Notes under the pieces: model-generated
The model's input: the letters and a program-made list of their open reading frames with translations, nothing else
The model's database searches: none
Told to the model about the DNA's origin: nothing
Shown here: positions 18,168 through 27,552 of the stretch, piece by piece
How positions within the stretch are numbered: the stretch's first letter is position 1
Layout of the letters: every line of letters begins with the position of its first letter
From: Oryzomonas japonica
GTDB taxonomy: Bacteria; Desulfobacterota; Desulfuromonadia; Geobacterales; Pseudopelobacteraceae
Reading direction: 5' to 3'
Assembly: GCF_008802365.1 (NCBI RefSeq)
Contig: NZ_VZQZ01000010.1
Span: 1 to 64,000, forward strand
DNA length: 64,000 bases
Made by a program: the position numbers and the translations under genes

Positions 18168-18467
18168 CTAACGCCTGCCACCGCCACGGAACCCGCCGCC
18201 GCGAACGAAACCGCCGCCACGGAATCCGCCGTCGCCGCCGCGGAAGTAGCCCCTGCCGTAGAAAACGTCCCGGCCATGGAAGCCGCGCCCGCCGTGGCCA
18301 CCGTTAATGAACACGAAGTCCGGGCCCCAATAGCCGTAGGGATACGGGCCGTAATAGTCGCCGTAATAGCCGTAGTAGGGATGATAATAGGCGCCATCGT
18401 ACACCGGGACGGCAACACAGCCCGTCACCAGGAGCGAGACGGCGATCAGAAGCAGTAGCCTTTTCAT
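18168..18467 (-). CDS. Small Gly/Tyr/Arg-rich lipoprotein
   Basis: A 99-residue protein. The lipoprotein signal ends LLVTGC with the lipid Cys at 17. The mature part begins with Tyr-rich repeats (YYHPYYGYYGDYYG) and finishes with Gly/Arg/Phe-rich GGGF repeats. It is low-complexity and probably disordered, facing the periplasm or outside. GAAGGAGG precedes the start. Such proteins are common in Geobacter-like genomes; no function is known to me. Confidence 0.75.
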   Translation of the reverse strand: MKRLLLLIAVSLLVTGCVAVPVYDGAYYHPYYGYYGDYYGPYPYGYWGPDFVFINGGHGGRGFHGRDVFYGRGYFRGGDGGFRGGGFVRGGGFRGGGRR

Positions 18468-18583
18468 GTGGCACCTCCTTCGATGCCGGGTTCTTCCCCC
18501 CTTACTCTATAAGACGTTTCTTCCCGCTCTTTTGTTACAAAAATCCGCTCAAAAGGCGCCCCCGGAGAGCCCGGCGGCGGGCG

Positions 18584-19306
18584 TCAACCGACCAGGGCGG
18601 CGATGGCCCGGATGGATTGCGCGATGTGACTTTCCCGGGGTGATCGGTCCGGCCGGTGGGCAAGGAGGAACGCCGCCAGGTCCGTTGACGGGATAATGGG
18701 GATGCCCCCGCCGTCAACCCGATCCAGACTGTTGTCGCGGGACAGGGCGACCGCGCCGGTCACCCAGACGCGCACCCCGCGGTCTTTCAGATAGGCCGAG
18801 AGGAGGTGTACCTGCTGCCGCACCTGCTTGATGGGATTGCGCACCGTATCGCGGTACGCCGTGCCGCCCCGCCCGACCTTGTGGATGGTCCAGCGGCGGT
18901 CATCAGGGCCACCTTCCAGCACGCCGTTATGGCTTTTGGATTCGACGACGAAAACGCCGTTGGGACCGCAGACGATGAAATCCAGCTCCCGTTCGCCCGT
19001 TGACGACCGGGGGTCCGGGAGACAGACCTGATAGAAGATGGTGTAGGTGTCGGGGAGTTGTTTCAGGATGCCGAGGGAATAGTTCTCGCCGGCGGCACCG
19101 GATACTTTGGCGTTGTCCCGGTATCCGGCGGCCAGCAGGAGGATGCCCACCATCCCGAACCAGAGGAGAACCCCTGCGGGATACAGCGCCGAGGCCGCGA
19201 GCGCCAGGGGGAGGCCGATATATGCCACGTACTTTCGCCGTCTGCTACAGTCGCGGGCAAGCTCTTGGGTGATCCGGTTTTCCCGCACGTAGTCGGTGTT
19301 TGCCAC
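18584..19306 (-). CDS. NERD-domain membrane protein
   Basis: A 240-residue protein. Two hydrophobic segments lie at about 26-62. A NERD (nuclease-related) domain follows at about 68-190: GAAGENYSLGILKQLP, then ELDFIVCGPNGVFVVESKSH, which holds the D and E-x-K positions of a PD-(D/E)xK-like core, and RNPIKQVRQQVHLL. Family members are thought to process nucleic acids or act as sensors; the substrate is unknown. No clear ribosome site beyond a weak purine run supports the start, which is taken from the family-typical N-terminus. Confidence 0.82.
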   Translation of the reverse strand: MANTDYVRENRITQELARDCSRRRKYVAYIGLPLALAASALYPAGVLLWFGMVGILLLAAGYRDNAKVSGAAGENYSLGILKQLPDTYTIFYQVCLPDPRSSTGERELDFIVCGPNGVFVVESKSHNGVLEGGPDDRRWTIHKVGRGGTAYRDTVRNPIKQVRQQVHLLSAYLKDRGVRVWVTGAVALSRDNSLDRVDGGGIPIIPSTDLAAFLLAHRPDRSPRESHIAQSIRAIAALVG

Positions 19307-19377
19307 TAGTTACTCCAGAGGGTATCGGGGGGGCATGCTACCCTTTCCTGTCGCCGCAACGCAACAACCGCCCGCCC

Positions 19378-20115
19378 CTACCTCCCGAACACCTTCTTCA
19401 GCAACTCGGTCCCCCGCGCCGCCGGGTTGGTCCTGATCTTCTTCTCTTCCTCGCCCAGCATGGTGAAGAGGCCGTCCACCGCCTTGGTGGCGACGTAGTG
19501 GTCCAGATCGAACCCACCGACCGTCGCCCCGGCAAAGGGGATGGACTCCACCTTGCCCATCATCTGATTGTAGCTGCGGGCCACGCCCACATCCTTCATG
19601 CTCGACGCGACCACCGGCTTGAACGCGCCATAGATCCGGTCGCCGGTCTTCTGCCGGAAATAGTCGGTCGCCGAGGTGTTGCCCCCCTGGAGGATCTTCC
19701 GGGCGTCGTCGAAGGTCATCTCCTTGAGCGCGGAGACGAAATACTCCGTGGCCTTGGGCGCCGCCTGTTCCGCGGCCCGGTTCATGCTGAGGACGAACTC
19801 GTCCACCTGGGCCTGGAACCCGAACTTGCCCAGCAGGTCGGCGACGGTGCGGATCTTCTCGGGCACGAGGATCTTGATCGCGGCGTTGTTGAAGTAACCG
19901 TCCCGCTGCCCCACCGCCGTGACCGCCTTGGTCGTGCCGGTGGCGAGCGCCTCCTTCAGCCCTCTGACGATGGTGGAATCGTCCAGACCTGCGCCGGAGG
20001 AGCCGGAAAGCCCCAATCCGTGGGTCAGATCGTCGAAGAAGCCGCCATGGGCGGCCAGGGGGGATATGCAGAGGAGCAGGACCAGGAATAGTGCGGATAC
20101 ATGCAGGCGTTTCAT
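19378..20115 (-). CDS. DUF4197 family exported protein
   Basis: A 245-residue protein with a signal peptide ending LAAHG. The body matches DUF4197 (GLDDSTIVRGLKEALATGT, GYFNNAAIKILVP, NRAAEQAAPKA, and the C-terminal TKAVDGLFTMLGEEE). The family is helical and periplasmic or outer-membrane associated, with no known activity. GGGAGGC lies before the ATG at 20115. Confidence 0.88.
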   Translation of the reverse strand: MKRLHVSALFLVLLLCISPLAAHGGFFDDLTHGLGLSGSSGAGLDDSTIVRGLKEALATGTTKAVTAVGQRDGYFNNAAIKILVPEKIRTVADLLGKFGFQAQVDEFVLSMNRAAEQAAPKATEYFVSALKEMTFDDARKILQGGNTSATDYFRQKTGDRIYGAFKPVVASSMKDVGVARSYNQMMGKVESIPFAGATVGGFDLDHYVATKAVDGLFTMLGEEEKKIRTNPAARGTELLKKVFGR

Positions 20116-20199
20116 AGTGCCTCCCAGGTGCGTTGTGGGGTCTCGAAAGACCGGTCTGAACCATTTTACCATCAGCCCGGCATCTTTGCACTCCCCCCA

Positions 20200-20889
20200 T
20201 CACCCCCGTGCGTAATCCACAATGCCCTCCACATGGATGGCGGTCGTGTTCAGGAGCGGGATGCCCGACGGGCTCTGTTCCAGGATCAGCGGCAGCTCGG
20301 TGCAGCCGAGGATCACCCCGTCGATCCCCTCCCGGGCGGCCATGCGCCCGATAATCGCCAAAAGCCCCTCACGGGTCTCGTCCCGGATGATCCCCAGCTC
20401 GATCTCGGACATCAGCTTTTCCTGGATATACCCCTGGTCGGCCGCCGCAGGCACGACGACCGAGATCCCCTGGTCGGCAAACGGCGGGGCAAAGAAGTTG
20501 GCCTGCATCGTAAAAAGCGTCCCCAGGAGGCCGACCCGCCGCAACCCCGCGGCCCGTGCCGCGTCGAGGGTCGCGGTGACGATGCTCACCAGGGGGATGG
20601 GCGCTTGCGCCCGGACCCGGTCGAAGACGATATGGGGCGTATTGGCCGAGATCGCGGCGAAATCAGCGCCGGCCCGGTGCAGCGCCTCGATCCGCGCCAC
20701 CAGGAGAGCGGTCAGGAGCCCCCACTCCTGCCGGGCGACCAGGCCAAGCACCTCCTCGATATCGACGCTGTAGACGATAATCTCCGGGGCCGCCAGGCTT
20801 CCCGCGGACCGGAGCGCCTCGATGATCCGTTTATAGTAGTCGATGGTCGATTCCGGCCCGAGCCCGCCGATAATACCGATCTTTTTCAT
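20200..20889 (-). CDS. Aspartate/glutamate racemase family protein
   Basis: A 229-residue cytoplasmic enzyme-like protein of the Asp/Glu racemase family, beginning MKKIGIIGGLGPESTIDYYK. The second catalytic Cys is intact in GCTELPL. The first-Cys position, normally a (C/T)NT motif, reads SANTPH here, with Ala in place of the thiol. This could abolish classical two-base racemisation or shift specificity; some relatives are known to work with atypical residues. The start at 20889 gives a normal family length. Cassette E lies far upstream (405 bases). No operon partner is seen. Confidence 0.88.
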   Translation of the reverse strand: MKKIGIIGGLGPESTIDYYKRIIEALRSAGSLAAPEIIVYSVDIEEVLGLVARQEWGLLTALLVARIEALHRAGADFAAISANTPHIVFDRVRAQAPIPLVSIVTATLDAARAAGLRRVGLLGTLFTMQANFFAPPFADQGISVVVPAAADQGYIQEKLMSEIELGIIRDETREGLLAIIGRMAAREGIDGVILGCTELPLILEQSPSGIPLLNTTAIHVEGIVDYARG

Positions 20890-21638
20890 GGCACACCCCT
20901 GTTTTCCCGTAGCATCCCCAGCCCCGGCCGAACCGTTTTCCCGCTCCCGCACACCATTCCGGCGGCGTGCGGGTCAACTATCCGGGTTTATTCTTCTATC
21001 TCCGAACGGTCATTTTTTATGGGTGTTGGGGTGTTTTTTCCTTGACAGCCCCCCTGCCAAAAAATCCGGCAAAGTAACCGGAGCGTCACAAAATCAACAC
21101 CTTACCACACTACTCCCCAAGCTTTTCCACAGGCGGCTGGGGAAAGCCCGTCCCGGAAGAACGATACGGGGTCACCCCGGGACAAGGAGCCATTTTCCTC
21201 TCCACCTCCCTGCCCGTTCGGCCCCCGGGCCTTTCCCGGCAGCCGTCCCGCCAACCACTCAAAAAGACACGCATTTCGCGAGAACCACTGTCCGTCCTAC
21301 CCCGCAAAATACCCATTTCAACCGCAATTCCGCTATGTTAAAATTATTACCACGTCGCCCTGATCTGTTAAAAAAAGTAACAAACAGCGATTATTCCGTC
21401 AACTACCCGATTTTGAACGAGAAAAGGTACACGGACCGCCTCCGGGTGCCCCTGTCTGTCCCATTATGATACAGGGGTCCCACTATCCGTGTTTGGAACA
21501 ACGCCGGCACCATCTGCTCATTGGGTTTGCAACGGCAGGGAATGGCGGGGAGGAACATGGGTGATGGTTTCCTGTGACGTATGGCTACTATGGGCCCCGG
21601 AGGCCCCATGCAGCACGGATGATCCCGGATGCCCGCCC
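20890..21638. other. Long intergenic region with divergent cassette E
   Basis: About 750 bases without a supported gene. The stretch 21290-21480 is a degenerate copy of the repeat cassette. The remainder (20890-21290) is GC-rich with a few short palindromic words (CCGGCAAAGTAACCGG near 21066) and no coding signal I would defend. Confidence 0.5.
21294..21480 (-). repeat. Terminator-promoter cassette, divergent copy E
   Basis: Minus strand: GTATCATAATGGGAC (about 21458-21472), a compensated hairpin GGCACCCGG/CCGTGTACC (about 21428-21455), degenerate inverted repeat GTAATAATTTTAAC (21338-21351), TTGAAA (21316-21321), a 16-bp spacer, TAGGAC (21294-21299). Much diverged, but the block order is kept. 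Confidence 0.5.
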
Positions 21639-22028
21639 TTAGCGCACGGTCTGACCGATCAATTCTTCCTTGACGCCGTCGTCGATGTAGCTCTCCTCGA
21701 TCGCTTCCCGCGCCCAGGATTCCTTGCACCGGGCGAGCACCCGCGCGACCCCTTCGGCAACCGAGGGGATGTTGTTCCACAGGGCGTTGCGCAGCGAGCG
21801 CAGTTCATTCCCATCGGCCGGCTTGCCGGCGGCCAGTTCGCGGCACCGCCCGCACAGCAGAGCCAGGGTGTCCATGTTGGGCTCGATCTCCGGCTTGTAG
21901 TCCCAAACCCGCAGATCGTCCTTGCCGCCGCACCATTCGCATTTGAAACCGGCCCGCTTGCCGATGGACTTGCCGAAGACGGCGATGGTTTCCTCACGTA
22001 CCTTGTGGGCCTGATACCCTTTTGCCAT
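21639..22028 (-). CDS. PhnA-like zinc-ribbon protein
   Basis: A 129-residue protein. Residues about 25-65 contain FKCEWCGGKDDL and LLCGRCREL, a four-Cys zinc ribbon in the PhnA-like arrangement. The C-terminal half keeps the PhnA-type order LRNALWNNIPSV, ARVLAR, WAREAIEESYIDDG. PhnA-like proteins are of uncertain function despite the alkylphosphonate name. The gene follows a GEMM-I riboswitch with its own terminator, so expression should respond to a cyclic dinucleotide. The ATG at 22028 gives the family start MAKGYQAHKVREE. Confidence 0.8.
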   Translation of the reverse strand: MAKGYQAHKVREETIAVFGKSIGKRAGFKCEWCGGKDDLRVWDYKPEIEPNMDTLALLCGRCRELAAGKPADGNELRSLRNALWNNIPSVAEGVARVLARCKESWAREAIEESYIDDGVKEELIGQTVR

Positions 22029-22098
22029 AGTTGCCTCGCGTGAAAGTAGGGAGCGCCGCGCCGCCGGGAATCCGGCGGCGTTCCCGGAATCCGGGCGC

Positions 22099-22145
22099 AA
22101 AAAAGCCGGGCCGCGCACAGAAACAGATCCTTCGGCAACCCGGCC
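22099..22145 (-). terminator. Riboswitch-controlled terminator, phnA-like leader
   Basis: Minus strand: GCCGGG (3' strand of the aptamer) can pair with CCCGGC followed by TTTTTT. Formation competes with the aptamer helix. Confidence 0.75.
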
Positions 22146-22234
22146 GTCTCCCCGATGCCCGGCGCGCTTAGTCGCAGGGCATGACGGAGACCCGTAGCTT
22201 TCCGCCCCCTCCTCGCGAAGGGTTAGGCTTTATC
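22132..22234 (-). promoter_or_regulatory. GEMM-I cyclic-dinucleotide riboswitch upstream of the PhnA-like gene
   Basis: On the minus strand: CGATAAAGCCTAACC, then helix CCTTC-GCGA-GGAGG with a GNRA tetraloop, GGCGGAAAGCTACGGGTCTCC, a second long arm, and GGAGACGGCCGGGTTGCC. The GNRA loop, the GGAAAGC core and the closing GCCGGGTTGCC are hallmarks of the GEMM-I class. The ligand may be c-di-GMP or 3',3'-cGAMP; I cannot decide which. It regulates through the terminator that overlaps its 3' end. Confidence 0.85.
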
Positions 22235-22415
22235 GGTAGTGAGAGTTACAACGCGCAATCGGGACAAAGCTTACCATGTGCCGGCACAAGCGTCAATCAC
22301 GGGGAACGTAATCGCCAAGCGGCCGGGGCCACCCCGGAGAGCCCGCCCCGGCTTCCCGCAACGTATTAGCTTGGCTTTGTTTACGGTTTGGCATACTGTA
22401 AGCATTGAGGTGAAT

Positions 22416-22697
22416 ATGAACGATTTTAAAGTGGCCGTGGAAACGAAGGAGCTGGTACAGAGGATCAACCGGGTACTGACCAAGGGCAAACATCGCCTGG
22501 TGAAGTCGCGCAGCGAGAGCGACAAGTCGAATCTGGGCGACTGGTATATCGTCAGCACCTCCACAAACGCGGTTACGGCCTGGCATAGCGACCTGGACGA
22601 ACTGGCACGGGAAACGGCGGCGTTGCTGCCCAATGAATACTTCGACGCCTCGCGCCCGGACACGAAGCCCCCGCGCGAGATCGACGAACGGTTCTGA
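22416..22697 (+). CDS. Small protein, unknown function
   Basis: A 93-residue basic/acidic mixed protein starting MNDFKVAVETKELVQRIN. The ATG at 22416 follows TTGAGGTGA. Residues 20-60 hold a Lys/Arg/Ser-rich stretch (KGKHRLVKSRSE) followed by LGDWYIVST and WHSDLDELARETAALL. I do not recognise the family. It stands alone and is divergent from the riboswitch-controlled gene; the 215 bases after it show no feature. Confidence 0.6.
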   Translation: MNDFKVAVETKELVQRINRVLTKGKHRLVKSRSESDKSNLGDWYIVSTSTNAVTAWHSDLDELARETAALLPNEYFDASRPDTKPPREIDERF

Positions 22698-22912
22698 TCG
22701 GAACGCAACCCCGCAACCGCGAGCATCATCGGAATAGTTGGTTTCTTCCGTCCCGCCCTTTTTCATCCCGAGACGCCGGTCCATCCGACCGGCGCCGACG
22801 CCCCAACCGCTGAACACTCCCCGTTACCTCTGACGATCTCCTGCAAAAAAAGCGGTTCATGCCGCTGCACATGAAGCTGTTTCCGGGGATGGTGCTTCCC
22901 TGAGCAGCCGGC

Positions 22913-24331
22913 CTATTCCCGCCACCCGCCCCCGGCGGCGGCGTAGATGTTGACCAAGTCGTTCCTCAGGCCGGCGTCCGAGGCGGCCAGAGCGGCCTCG
23001 GAATCGAGCAGGTTGCGCACGGCCACCAGCACGTCCAACAGGCCGGTGTAGCCGTTGATGTACTGCTGCATGGCCAGGTCGGCTGCGCGGCGGTTCTGCC
23101 CCACCCCGGTGGTGAGCGCTGCGTTGCGCGCGGTCTCGTGCAGATAGCCGGACAGGGCGTTTTCCATGTTCTCCAGCGCCTCCAGCACGGTCTGCTGATA
23201 CCCCAGGAACGCCTGTTTCTGTTGCGCGTCCGCCGCGTCGATCTGCGCCTCGATCCGGCCGAAATTGAGGAGCGGCTGCACGAGATTAACGCCGATACCC
23301 CAGGGGGTAGCCCCGAAGGGGGTCGCGGTCTGGACGCCGAACAGGGCGGTCAGGGAAATGTTGGGGAACAACTCCGCCCGGGCGGCGGATTTGGCCGAGA
23401 TGGCGGCGGCAAAGCGGCGCTCGGCGGCCCGGATGTCGGGCCGCGCCGCCAGGACCTTGGCCGGGGCCGCGAGCAGGATCCGGTGGTCCAGGGGTTTCAG
23501 CTCGCGGGCGGTGGCGAGCAGGGTGTCCTTCGTCCCCGGCGGAGAGCCCATCAGCACGTTCAGGCGGTTCATGGCGGCGTCGTAGGCGGTCTCCAGGGAG
23601 GGGATGAGCGCCTCGGTGGCCGAGACCTGCGCCGCGGCGCGCTGCACGTCGAAGTCGCTGGCCATGGCCCCCTGCAGTTGCGCCTTCACCAGTTCCAGGG
23701 TCTTCTGCTGGGTCTTGAGGTTCCGCCGGGTCAACTGGAGCTGGCGCTCATAGTTGCGCAGGTCGAAGTAATTGCGGGCCACCTCGGCCAGAAGGCCGAC
23801 CCGGACCGCCTGGCTGCCCGCCTCGCTGGACTCCAGGAGGGCCGACGCCTCGGCCGTCCGGGCCCGGTTGCGGCCGAACAGGTCGATCTCCCACGAGGCC
23901 TCCACATCGGCCCCGGCGATCCAGACGGTCTGATTGTTGGTGGCAAACCCCTGATTGCCGCGCTGGGCGGCGGCGACGCCGTTCACCTGGGGAAAGAGCC
24001 GCGACCGGGCGGCGCTCCGTCCGGCCCGCGCCTCTTCCACCCGGGCCCGGGCGATCTGGAGGGTCTTGTTGTTGGCCAGGGCCTCGGCCACCAGGGCGTC
24101 CAGGGTCGGGTCGCCGAAGCGGGTCCACCAGGCGTGGTCCACTTCGGCTTCCGGGGTGACGATCAGGGGGGCGTTCGGGTCCGCCGTCCCGGCCTTCCCG
24201 GTGAGGCGGTTCCAGAACGAGGGGGCGGCGATCCCGGAGGATTGGGGCCCCAGGGGGCCGCTGCACGCCGCCAGCAGCAGGACGGCCAGCAGGGCCGTCA
24301 GTAGTATGGCAGTTGGTTTGAGCTTAGACAT
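22913..24331 (-). CDS. RND efflux outer-membrane lipoprotein (NodT/OprM type)
   Basis: A 472-residue TolC-like channel protein. The lipoprotein signal ends LLLAAC (Cys23). Two outer-membrane-factor repeats follow, with typical pieces DPTLDALVAEALANN, LFPQVNG, ASWEIDLFGR and, in the second half, ARPDIRAAERRFAAA and LFPNISLTALFG. It forms the trimeric exit duct of the tripartite pump with the two genes transcribed before it. It overlaps the permease stop by 8 bases, so the two are translationally coupled. It is the last gene of the operon. Confidence 0.95.
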   Translation of the reverse strand: MSKLKPTAILLTALLAVLLLAACSGPLGPQSSGIAAPSFWNRLTGKAGTADPNAPLIVTPEAEVDHAWWTRFGDPTLDALVAEALANNKTLQIARARVEEARAGRSAARSRLFPQVNGVAAAQRGNQGFATNNQTVWIAGADVEASWEIDLFGRNRARTAEASALLESSEAGSQAVRVGLLAEVARNYFDLRNYERQLQLTRRNLKTQQKTLELVKAQLQGAMASDFDVQRAAAQVSATEALIPSLETAYDAAMNRLNVLMGSPPGTKDTLLATARELKPLDHRILLAAPAKVLAARPDIRAAERRFAAAISAKSAARAELFPNISLTALFGVQTATPFGATPWGIGVNLVQPLLNFGRIEAQIDAADAQQKQAFLGYQQTVLEALENMENALSGYLHETARNAALTTGVGQNRRAADLAMQQYINGYTGLLDVLVAVRNLLDSEAALAASDAGLRNDLVNIYAAAGGGWRE

Positions 24332-27300
24332 GGTGGTGTACCTCTTCCGTTTTCGTGATGCGTTTTTCCAGGGCGCGCATCAGCACATAGAAGACCGGCG
24401 TCAGGAACAGGCCGAAGAAGGTGACCCCCAGCATGCCGGAGAAGACGGCGATCCCCATGGCGTGGCGCATCTCCGCGCCCGCCCCGGACGAGAACACCAG
24501 GGGCACCACGCCCATGATGAAGGCGAAGGAGGTCATGAGGATCGGCCGCAGCCTGAGGCGCGCGGCCTCGATGGCGGCGGCAACGGTGGTCCGCCCCTGG
24601 ATCTCCAGTTCGCGGGCGTATTCCACGATCAGGATGGCGTTCTTGCACGCCAGGCCGATGAGGACGAACAGGCCGATCTGGGTGAACAGGTTGTTGTCGC
24701 CGTGGGTGAGCCAGACCCCGGTGATGGCCGACAGCAGGCACATGGGCACGATGAGGATGATGGCCATGGGGAGGAACAGGCTCTCATACTGGGCCGACAG
24801 GACCAGGAAGACCAGCAGCACGCAGAGCGGGAACACCAACAGGGCCGTGTTGCCCGAGAGGATCTGCTGGTAGGTCAGCTCGGTCCACTCGAAGCCCATC
24901 CCCTTGGGCAGGGTGGCACCCAGGACCCGGGTGATGGCCGCCTGGGCCTGGCCGGTGGAGTAGCCGGGGGCCGGGGCGCCGTTCAGGTCGGCGGAGCGGA
25001 AGGCGTTGTAGCGCATGGCGCTGTCCGGCCCGGTGGTTTCGGACACCTGGACGATGGAGCCGAGCGGCACCATGCGCCCCTCGAAGTTCTTGGCCTGGAG
25101 TTTCAGGATATCGCTCGGCTTGGAGCGGAACTGCTTGTCGGCCTGGGCGATGACCTGGTAGGTGCGGCCGAATTTATTGAAGTCGTTGACGTAGAGCGAC
25201 CCCAGGTAGATCTGCATGGCGTCGAACACGTCCTGCACATCCACCCCCAGTTGGGCGGCCTTGGTGCGGTCCAGGTCGGCGTAGAGCTGGGGCGCGCTGA
25301 TCTTGTAGCTGGTGAAGACCCGCGCCAGTTCCGGCGACTTGGCCGCCTGGGCCTGCACCGCCTTCATGGTCCGGTCCAGCGCCTCGTACCCCTGGTCGGT
25401 GCGGTCCTCCACCTGGAGCTTGAAGCCGCCGATGGTGCCGAGCCCCTGCACCGGCGGCGGCGGGAAGATGGCGATGAAGGCCCCGTTCACCCCGTTGAAC
25501 TTCTGTTGCAGCTTCTCGGAGATGGCGAAACCGGACAGATCCTTGGATTTGCGCTCCTCGAACGGCTTGAGCGAGACAAAGATGATGCCCGCCGTGGGGC
25601 TGTTGATGAAGCCGTTGATGGAGAGGCCGGGGAAGGCTATGGCGCTCTCCACCCCCGGTTCCTTCAGGGCGATGTCGGACATGGCCCGGATGACCCCCTC
25701 CGTGCGGTCCAGGGTGGAGCCGTCCGGGAGCTGGGCGAAGCTCACCAGGTACTGTTTGTCCTGGGTCGGCACGAAGCCGGGGGGCACGTGCCGGAAGCCT
25801 GCGTAGGTGGCCCCCAGGAGGAGCGCGTACACCAGCAGCGCGGCGGATTTGCGCCCCAGGATGCCGGTCACGCCGGTGCTGTACCCGTGGGAGCTGGCGC
25901 GGAAGAACCGGTTGAAGCCCCGGAACACCGGGCCGAAGAGTTTGTCCATCCACCGGGTCAGCCGGTCCTTGGGCGCGTCGTGGGCCTTGAGCAGGATGGC
26001 GGCGAGGGCAGGCGACAGGGTCAGGGAGTTGAAGGCCGAGATCACGGTGGAAAAGGCGATGGTCAGGGCGAACTGCCGGTAGAACTGGCCGGTCAGGCCG
26101 CTGATGAAGGCGATGGGCACGAACACGGCGCACAGCACCAGGGCGATGGCGATGATCGGCCGGGTGACCTCGCCCATGGCCTTGATGGTCGCCTCCCGGG
26201 GGGCCAGGCCGTTCTCGATGCTGCGCTCCACGTTCTCCACCACCACGATGGCGTCGTCCACCACGATGCCGATGGCCAGGACCAGGCCGAACAGGGAGAG
26301 GGCGTTGATGGAAAAGCCGAAGATGTGCATGACCCCGAAGGTGCCGATGATGGAGACCGGCACGGCCAAGAGCGGGATGATGGAGGCCCGCCAGGTCTGG
26401 AGGAAGAGGATCACCACCAGGACCACCAGGGCCACCGCCTCCAGAAGGGTGTGCACGACCGCCTCGATGGAGCCGCGCACGAAGATGGTCGGGTCGTAGA
26501 CGATGCTGTAATCAAGCCCGGCCGGGAAGTTCTTCTTCAACTGGGCCATGGTGCTGCGCACCTGGTCGGAGATGGCGATGGCGTTGGAGCCGGGGGTCTG
26601 GAAGATGGGGATGGCCACGGCCGGCTTGTTGTTCAAGAGGGAGCGGAGTCCGTATTCCGCCGCGTCCACCTCGATGCGCGCCACGTCCCTCAGCCGCGTG
26701 ACCACGCCGTTGTCGCGCTTGATGATGATCTCGCCGAACTGGTCCGGGTCGGTCAGCCGCCCCTGGGCGTTGACCGGCAGTTGCAGCTCGACCCCCTCCT
26801 TGTAGGGTGGGCCGCCGATGACCCCGGCCGCCACCTGCACGTTCTGGCGGCGCACGGCGGCAACCACCTCGGCGGCGGTCATGGCGTGCTCGGCCACCTT
26901 CTGCGGGTCAAGCCAGAGGCGCATGGCGTAATCGCCCGAGCCGAAGAGATTCACGCTGCCGATGCCCGGGATCTTGGCCAACTGGTCCTTGACGTTCAAC
27001 AGGGCGTAGTTGCGCAGGTAGAGCATGTCGTAGCGCTCGTTGGGCGAATTCAGGTGCACCACCATGGTCAGGTCGGGGGAGCTTTTCACCGTGGTCACCC
27101 CCAACTGGCGGGTGACCTCAGGCAGGCGCGGCAGGGCCTGGTTGACCCGGTTCTGCACCAGCTGCGTCGCCAGGTCCGGGTCGGTGCCGAGCTTGAAGCT
27201 GACCGTGAGGGTCAGGGTGCCGTCGCTGGCGGCCTGGGAGAACATGTAGAGCATGCTCTCCACGCCGTTGATCTGCTCCTCCAGCGGGGTGGCGACGGTT

Positions 27301-27482
27301 TCGGCGATCACCTTGGGGTTGGCCCCGGGAAACTGGGCCTTGACGATGACCGAGGGGGGCACGACCTCGGGGTATTCCGAGATCGGCAACAGGAACATGG
27401 AGATCAGGCCGGCCAACAGGATGGCGACCGAGATCACGCCGGCGAAGATCGGCCGGTCTATGAAGAATTTGGATAGGTTCAT
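24324..27482 (-). CDS. RND multidrug efflux permease (HAE1 family)
   Basis: A 1052-residue inner-membrane pump. The N-terminus MNLSKFFIDRPIFAGVISV and the HAE1 landmarks are present: PGANPKVIAETVATPLEEQI in the pore domain, the TM4 proton-relay Asp pair in IGIVVDDAIVVVENV, and the duplicated 12-helix plan with two large periplasmic loops. It exports hydrophobic or amphiphilic compounds by proton antiport as a trimer with the adaptor and outer-membrane duct encoded on either side. Length is usual for the family. A 110-base gap with a CCCCTCC/GGAGGGG hairpin separates it from the adaptor gene. Confidence 0.97.
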   Translation of the reverse strand: MNLSKFFIDRPIFAGVISVAILLAGLISMFLLPISEYPEVVPPSVIVKAQFPGANPKVIAETVATPLEEQINGVESMLYMFSQAASDGTLTLTVSFKLGTDPDLATQLVQNRVNQALPRLPEVTRQLGVTTVKSSPDLTMVVHLNSPNERYDMLYLRNYALLNVKDQLAKIPGIGSVNLFGSGDYAMRLWLDPQKVAEHAMTAAEVVAAVRRQNVQVAAGVIGGPPYKEGVELQLPVNAQGRLTDPDQFGEIIIKRDNGVVTRLRDVARIEVDAAEYGLRSLLNNKPAVAIPIFQTPGSNAIAISDQVRSTMAQLKKNFPAGLDYSIVYDPTIFVRGSIEAVVHTLLEAVALVVLVVILFLQTWRASIIPLLAVPVSIIGTFGVMHIFGFSINALSLFGLVLAIGIVVDDAIVVVENVERSIENGLAPREATIKAMGEVTRPIIAIALVLCAVFVPIAFISGLTGQFYRQFALTIAFSTVISAFNSLTLSPALAAILLKAHDAPKDRLTRWMDKLFGPVFRGFNRFFRASSHGYSTGVTGILGRKSAALLVYALLLGATYAGFRHVPPGFVPTQDKQYLVSFAQLPDGSTLDRTEGVIRAMSDIALKEPGVESAIAFPGLSINGFINSPTAGIIFVSLKPFEERKSKDLSGFAISEKLQQKFNGVNGAFIAIFPPPPVQGLGTIGGFKLQVEDRTDQGYEALDRTMKAVQAQAAKSPELARVFTSYKISAPQLYADLDRTKAAQLGVDVQDVFDAMQIYLGSLYVNDFNKFGRTYQVIAQADKQFRSKPSDILKLQAKNFEGRMVPLGSIVQVSETTGPDSAMRYNAFRSADLNGAPAPGYSTGQAQAAITRVLGATLPKGMGFEWTELTYQQILSGNTALLVFPLCVLLVFLVLSAQYESLFLPMAIILIVPMCLLSAITGVWLTHGDNNLFTQIGLFVLIGLACKNAILIVEYARELEIQGRTTVAAAIEAARLRLRPILMTSFAFIMGVVPLVFSSGAGAEMRHAMGIAVFSGMLGVTFFGLFLTPVFYVLMRALEKRITKTEEVHHHV

Positions 27483-27552
27483 GGCACACTCTTTCCGGAT
27501 TCAATCCTGTAGTTACGGGCTCGTGCCTTGTAACATCACTTATTCGTAAGGT

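Noticed and set aside
22850-22905. Short frame MPLHMKLFPGMVLP before the outer-membrane lipoprotein gene end
   Set aside because: Fewer than 25 codons, no ribosome site and no family pattern.
23955-27476. A 1173-codon open frame on the plus strand opposite the RND permease
   Set aside because: It mirrors the highly conserved permease on the other strand; its translation is repetitive Gly/Gln/His/Asp/Arg without any domain, as expected for an antisense frame in GC-rich DNA.
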